Shown here: one piece after another, positions 5,916-7,346 of the stretch
Layout of the letters: each line of letters opens with the position of its first letter
How positions within the stretch are numbered: position 1 is the stretch's first letter
Assembly (NCBI GenBank): GCA_035624425.1
Contig: DASPRN010000072.1
Coordinates: 1 to 7,346 of the forward strand
Reading direction: 5' to 3'
DNA length: 7,346 nucleotides
Source of the DNA: AC-32 sp035624425
Lineage (GTDB): Bacteria > Actinomycetota > Thermoleophilia > Gaiellales > Gaiellaceae
Notes under the pieces: generated by a model
Seen by the model: the letters and a program-made list of their open reading frames with translations, nothing else
Told to the model about the DNA's origin: nothing
Database searches by the model: none
Translations under genes and position numbers: made by a program

Positions 5916-6173
5916 ATGAGAACGCTCCCGTGCCAGGTCGGCTCGCTCGAAGCAGACGCCGCGACGCTCGACCTGCTCGCGCGCCTGCAGCTCGCAGCGC
6001 GCCGGCTCGGGATCGAGGTGCGGCTCCTCGACGCCTCGCCCGAGCTGCTGGAGCTCATTGCCTTCGCCGGGCTCAAATACGCCCTACGCGTCGAGGCTGA
6101 GCGGAAGCCCGAACAGCGGGAAGAGCCGCTCGACGTCGAGGAAGAAGGTCAGCTCGACGATCCGGCCGCCTGA
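5916..6173 (+). CDS. Small STAS-domain protein (anti-sigma-antagonist-like)
   Basis: An 85-residue cytoplasmic protein with a minimal STAS fold, the fold of anti-anti-sigma factors such as SpoIIAA and of MlaB-like proteins. The core is ADAATLDLLARLQLAARRLG (13-32), then IEVRLLDASPELLELIAFAGL (33-53). This helix-strand-helix pattern is usual for actinobacterial STAS proteins. The position of the phosphorylatable DSSG motif reads as DLLARL, so control by an anti-sigma kinase of the SpoIIAB type is unlikely. Residues 57-85 are a charged, acidic tail (DVEEEGQLDD) lying wholly antisense to the sigma gene. The ATG at 5916 is chosen because similarity begins at MRTLPCQVGSL; a TTG at 5907 would add three residues. 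No Shine-Dalgarno is clear, and an 11-codon upstream frame (ATG 5881) overlaps the start as TGATG. The convergent sigma gene suggests a shared regulatory role, which is inferred. Confidence 0.82.
   Translation: MRTLPCQVGSLEADAATLDLLARLQLAARRLGIEVRLLDASPELLELIAFAGLKYALRVEAERKPEQREEPLDVEEEGQLDDPAA
6084..6173. other. 90-bp antisense coding overlap in exact codon register (STAS / sigma)
   Basis: The 3' ends of the convergent STAS and sigma genes overlap by 30 codons, with codon boundaries coinciding on both strands. The sigma TAG stop (6086-6084) is opposite a CTA codon (Leu57 of STAS). The STAS TGA stop (6171-6173) is opposite a TCA codon (Ser290 of sigma). Glu codons GAA/GAG of the STAS tail face Phe/Leu codons of the last hydrophobic strand of the sigma SnoaL-like domain. 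No terminator separates the genes. Confidence 0.85.
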
Positions 6174-7040
6174 GAGCTCGAGCACCTGCAGCGCCCAGGG
6201 GTCGAAGCCGGAACCGGTCTCGCTCGGCTTGTACTGCCCGTAGGCGGGCGAGCCGTTCGCGAACGGGGCCGGCAGCACCCGCGAGCCGCTGCAGCCGATC
6301 CCCGGCCCGAGCCACCACGTGAAGATGTCGTCGCGGCCGGCTAGCCAGAGATCGTAGGGCGGCATCGACTGGGTCGCGTCCTCGTGGATCAGCGCCGTGA
6401 GCGCCTCGATGTCGTAGCGCTCGAAGGCCTTGACGTAGCGCTCGAGCAGCTCGCGGTCGGCGTCGTCGAGCTCCGGCGGGGCGGCGGAGACGTCGGTCTC
6501 GGCCAGCGTCGCCCGTGCCCGCTGCAGGGCGCTGTTGACCGAGGCGATGCTCGTGTCGAGCAGCTCGGCCGCCTCGCTCGCCTGCCAGCGCAGCACCTCG
6601 CAGAGGATCAGCGCGGCGCGCTGGCGGGGCGGAAGGTGCTGGAGCGCGGCGACGAATGCGAGGCGGATCGTGTCGCGCTGGAGCGCCACGTCGGCCGGGT
6701 CGGCCGGAACCGGCTCGAGCCAGGTCGTCTCGGGCCGGGTCGCGAGGTTCTCGAAGACCGGCTCGCGCGCGGGACCGAGGTCCATCGGTCGGGCCCGGCG
6801 CTCGCGGCCCTTGGCCATGTCTAGGCAGACGTTGGTGGCGATCCGGTAGACCCAGGAGCGCAGCGCCGAGCGGCCCTCGAAGCGGTCGAGGCCCTTCCAG
6901 GCCCGGACCATCGTCTCCTGGACGGCGTCCTCGGCCTCGAACGGCGAGCCGAGCATGCGGTAGCAGTAGCCCGTCAGCTCACGGCGGTACTGCTCCAGCT
7001 CGGCAGAGCCGGGAGCGGCGGTGACGGCGCGGCTTTCCAT
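6084..7040 (-). CDS. ECF RNA polymerase sigma factor, SigG-like, with SnoaL-like C-terminal domain
   Basis: A 318-residue group 4 sigma factor that would direct RNA polymerase to a small stress or metabolite regulon. Region 2 lies at about 15-85: the helix LTGYCYRMLGSPFEAEDAVQ, then RAWKGLDRFEGRSALRSWVYRIATN, which is typical of region 2.2-2.4. Region 4 lies at about 122-180: LQHLPPRQRAALILCEVLRW, then the helix-turn-helix ASEAAELLDTSIASVNSALQ. A linker with WLEPVPADPAD (107-117) separates them. Residues about 192-312 form a SnoaL/NTF2-like domain, as in the SigG-like (TIGR02960-type) family, where such tails are thought to control activity in place of a separate anti-sigma factor. I choose ATG 7040 because GGAG (7047-7050) lies 6 nt upstream; ATG 7052 and 7061 are in frame but poorly placed. 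The last 30 codons are antisense to the STAS gene. Confidence 0.93.
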   Translation of the reverse strand: MESRAVTAAPGSAELEQYRRELTGYCYRMLGSPFEAEDAVQETMVRAWKGLDRFEGRSALRSWVYRIATNVCLDMAKGRERRARPMDLGPAREPVFENLATRPETTWLEPVPADPADVALQRDTIRLAFVAALQHLPPRQRAALILCEVLRWQASEAAELLDTSIASVNSALQRARATLAETDVSAAPPELDDADRELLERYVKAFERYDIEALTALIHEDATQSMPPYDLWLAGRDDIFTWWLGPGIGCSGSRVLPAPFANGSPAYGQYKPSETGSGFDPWALQVLELSGGRIVELTFFLDVERLFPLFGLPLSLDA

Positions 7041-7046
7041 CACGAG

Positions 7047-7050
7047 CTCC
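7047..7050 (-). promoter_or_regulatory. Ribosome binding site deciding the sigma factor start
   Basis: GGAG on the minus strand lies 6 nt before ATG 7040, the best spacing among the three in-frame ATG codons (7061, 7052, 7040). ATG 7052 has only AGG directly attached to it, and ATG 7061 has no usable purine run. Confidence 0.6.
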
Positions 7051-7079
7051 ATCCTAGGCATAGACGCCCTGGCGGCCGC

Positions 7080-7089
7080 GAACTCATCG
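7080..7089 (-). repeat. Shared 10-bp motif CGATGAGTTC, copy upstream of the sigma gene
   Basis: Identical to the copy at 5863-5872 and in the same orientation relative to its gene, 40-49 nt before the sigma ATG at 7040. From memory, the reported -10 element of M. tuberculosis SigG promoters reads CGATGA, so this may be an autoregulatory promoter. A matching -35 (GCGAAT-like) is not present at 15-18 nt, which weakens that reading. Confidence 0.45.
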
Positions 7090-7200
7090 CGCTTCGAGGG
7101 CGTACGACGGGCCTACACGCAGCTCCCGCGCACCGCCGAGGGCTAGGCAAGAGGTTCACCGGTCATCGACCTCGCTGCGAGAGAGCGGGTCGGCGGAACC

Positions 7201-7231
7201 GTGCGAGGGCGCCGGGAGGGCTTGCCCGCAC
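7201..7231 (+). other. Possible leader hairpin upstream of the right-edge gene
   Basis: GTGCGAGGGC (7201-7210) pairs with GCCCGCAC (7224-7231) over 8 bp with one bulged A and a 13-nt loop. An outer 7-bp pairing (7181-7187 with 7242-7248) could enclose it. There is no T tract and it lies about 70 nt before the start at 7304, so a leader structure is more likely than a terminator. In DNA this G+C-rich such a stem can arise by chance. Confidence 0.3.
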
Positions 7232-7289
7232 GAGCGATACGCGCTCTCCCTGATGTCCGGCGTCGCGCCAGCCTGCGAACATGACCGCA

Positions 7290-7297
7290 AAGGAGGT
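7290..7297 (+). promoter_or_regulatory. Strong Shine-Dalgarno AAGGAGGT
   Basis: AAGGAGGT matches the anti-Shine-Dalgarno fully and stands 6 nt before ATG 7304. It is by far the strongest ribosome binding site in the window, and it decides this start over the out-of-frame ATG at 7281. It suggests a highly translated protein. Confidence 0.85.
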
Positions 7298-7303
7298 CTT
7301 GAG

Positions 7304-7346
7304 ATGTCGACGATTTCGCACGAGTCAGCTCCTGTGGCGCAAGAGA
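7304..7346 (+). CDS. Unknown protein, first 14 codons (cut by right edge)
   Basis: The reading frame begins MSTISHESAPVAQE and runs off the edge. The start is supported by the AAGGAGGT ribosome binding site 6 nt upstream. The visible N-terminus is polar, with no signal peptide or membrane segment, so a cytoplasmic product is likely. Too little is seen to assign a family. It diverges from the sigma factor gene with about 260 bp between the starts, so it might be a target of that sigma factor; this is speculation. Confidence 0.7.
   Translation, partial: MSTISHESAPVAQE

Larger units (their letters stand above)
7062..7303. other. Divergent intergenic region between the sigma gene and the right-edge gene
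   Basis: About 240 bp with no gene I can support. It holds the shared motif at 7080-7089, a possible hairpin at 7201-7231, a looser outer pairing (GAGAGCG 7181-7187 with CGCTCTC 7242-7248) and the strong ribosome binding site of the right-edge gene. I could not identify a convincing -35/-10 pair on either strand. Confidence 0.6.

Noticed and set aside
2788..5916. A 1042-codon open frame on the plus strand across the exporter operon
   Set aside because: It is antisense to three well-supported genes that all use the same minus-strand frame, so one stop-poor antisense frame runs on through all of them. Its translation is Arg/Glu/Asp-rich low-complexity sequence with no domain.
5915..5920. A third GATGAG copy at the STAS start, as a further half-site
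   Set aside because: It is only six bases, includes the start codon itself, and diverges from CGATGAGTTC on both sides.
7281..7346. ATG 7281 as the start of the right-edge gene (MTAKEVLRC...)
   Set aside because: It is open to the edge but out of frame with ATG 7304, has no ribosome binding site, and contains within its own codons the strong AAGGAGGT that serves 7304.

Overview
The window is G+C-rich throughout, with GTG starts, G/C-ending codons and long spurious antisense reading frames. Its gene content is a DyP peroxidase with a polyphosphate-glucokinase-like ROK kinase, a 14-helix DHA2 exporter, and a SigG-like ECF sigma factor next to a small STAS protein. This suggests an actinobacterium, and by general resemblance one of the Thermoleophilia (Solirubrobacterales/Gaiellales type). 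That placement is an inference; there is no rRNA or other marker gene here. I see no mobile element, CRISPR array, tRNA or rRNA.

Layout. (A) 1-1894, minus strand: a tight operon reading DyP peroxidase -> ROK/polyphosphate-glucokinase-like kinase -> ABC-transporter ATPase (cut by the left edge). The first two genes overlap by one base (TGATG); the ATPase starts 20 nt after the kinase. (B) 1937-2695, plus strand: a secreted lipoprotein with an HNH-like nuclease motif, divergent from the DyP gene. The 42-bp gap between them holds a perfect 8-bp inverted repeat whose two arms carry the Shine-Dalgarno-like sequences of the two genes. (C) 2692-5835, minus strand: a second operon reading MFS exporter -> GNAT-like acetyltransferase -> alpha/beta hydrolase. 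The exporter stop codon is followed directly, in the same frame, by the acetyltransferase start. The hydrolase and the lipoprotein genes converge and share one CTAG palindrome for both stop codons. (D) 5836-5915: divergent intergenic region with a 20-bp near-perfect palindrome that looks like an operator for the exporter operon. (E) 5916-7040: a small STAS-domain gene (plus) converging on an ECF sigma factor with a SnoaL-like C-terminal domain (minus). Their last 30 codons overlap antisense and in codon register. (F) 7041-7303: divergent intergenic region with a possible leader hairpin. (G) 7304 to the right edge: the first 14 codons of a plus-strand gene with a very strong ribosome binding site.

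How the parts may fit. Operon C looks like a small efflux/modification cassette: export by proton antiport, N- or O-acylation, and ester/lactone hydrolysis. A dyadic regulator bound at 5866-5885 could control it, but no regulator gene is in the window. The SigG-like sigma factor probably responds to a stress or small molecule through its SnoaL-like tail. The STAS protein interlocked with it is a candidate partner in the same circuit. The two most unusual signals are the 90-bp codon-register overlap of the STAS and sigma genes, and a shared 10-bp motif (CGATGAGTTC on the minus strand) upstream of both the exporter and the sigma gene.
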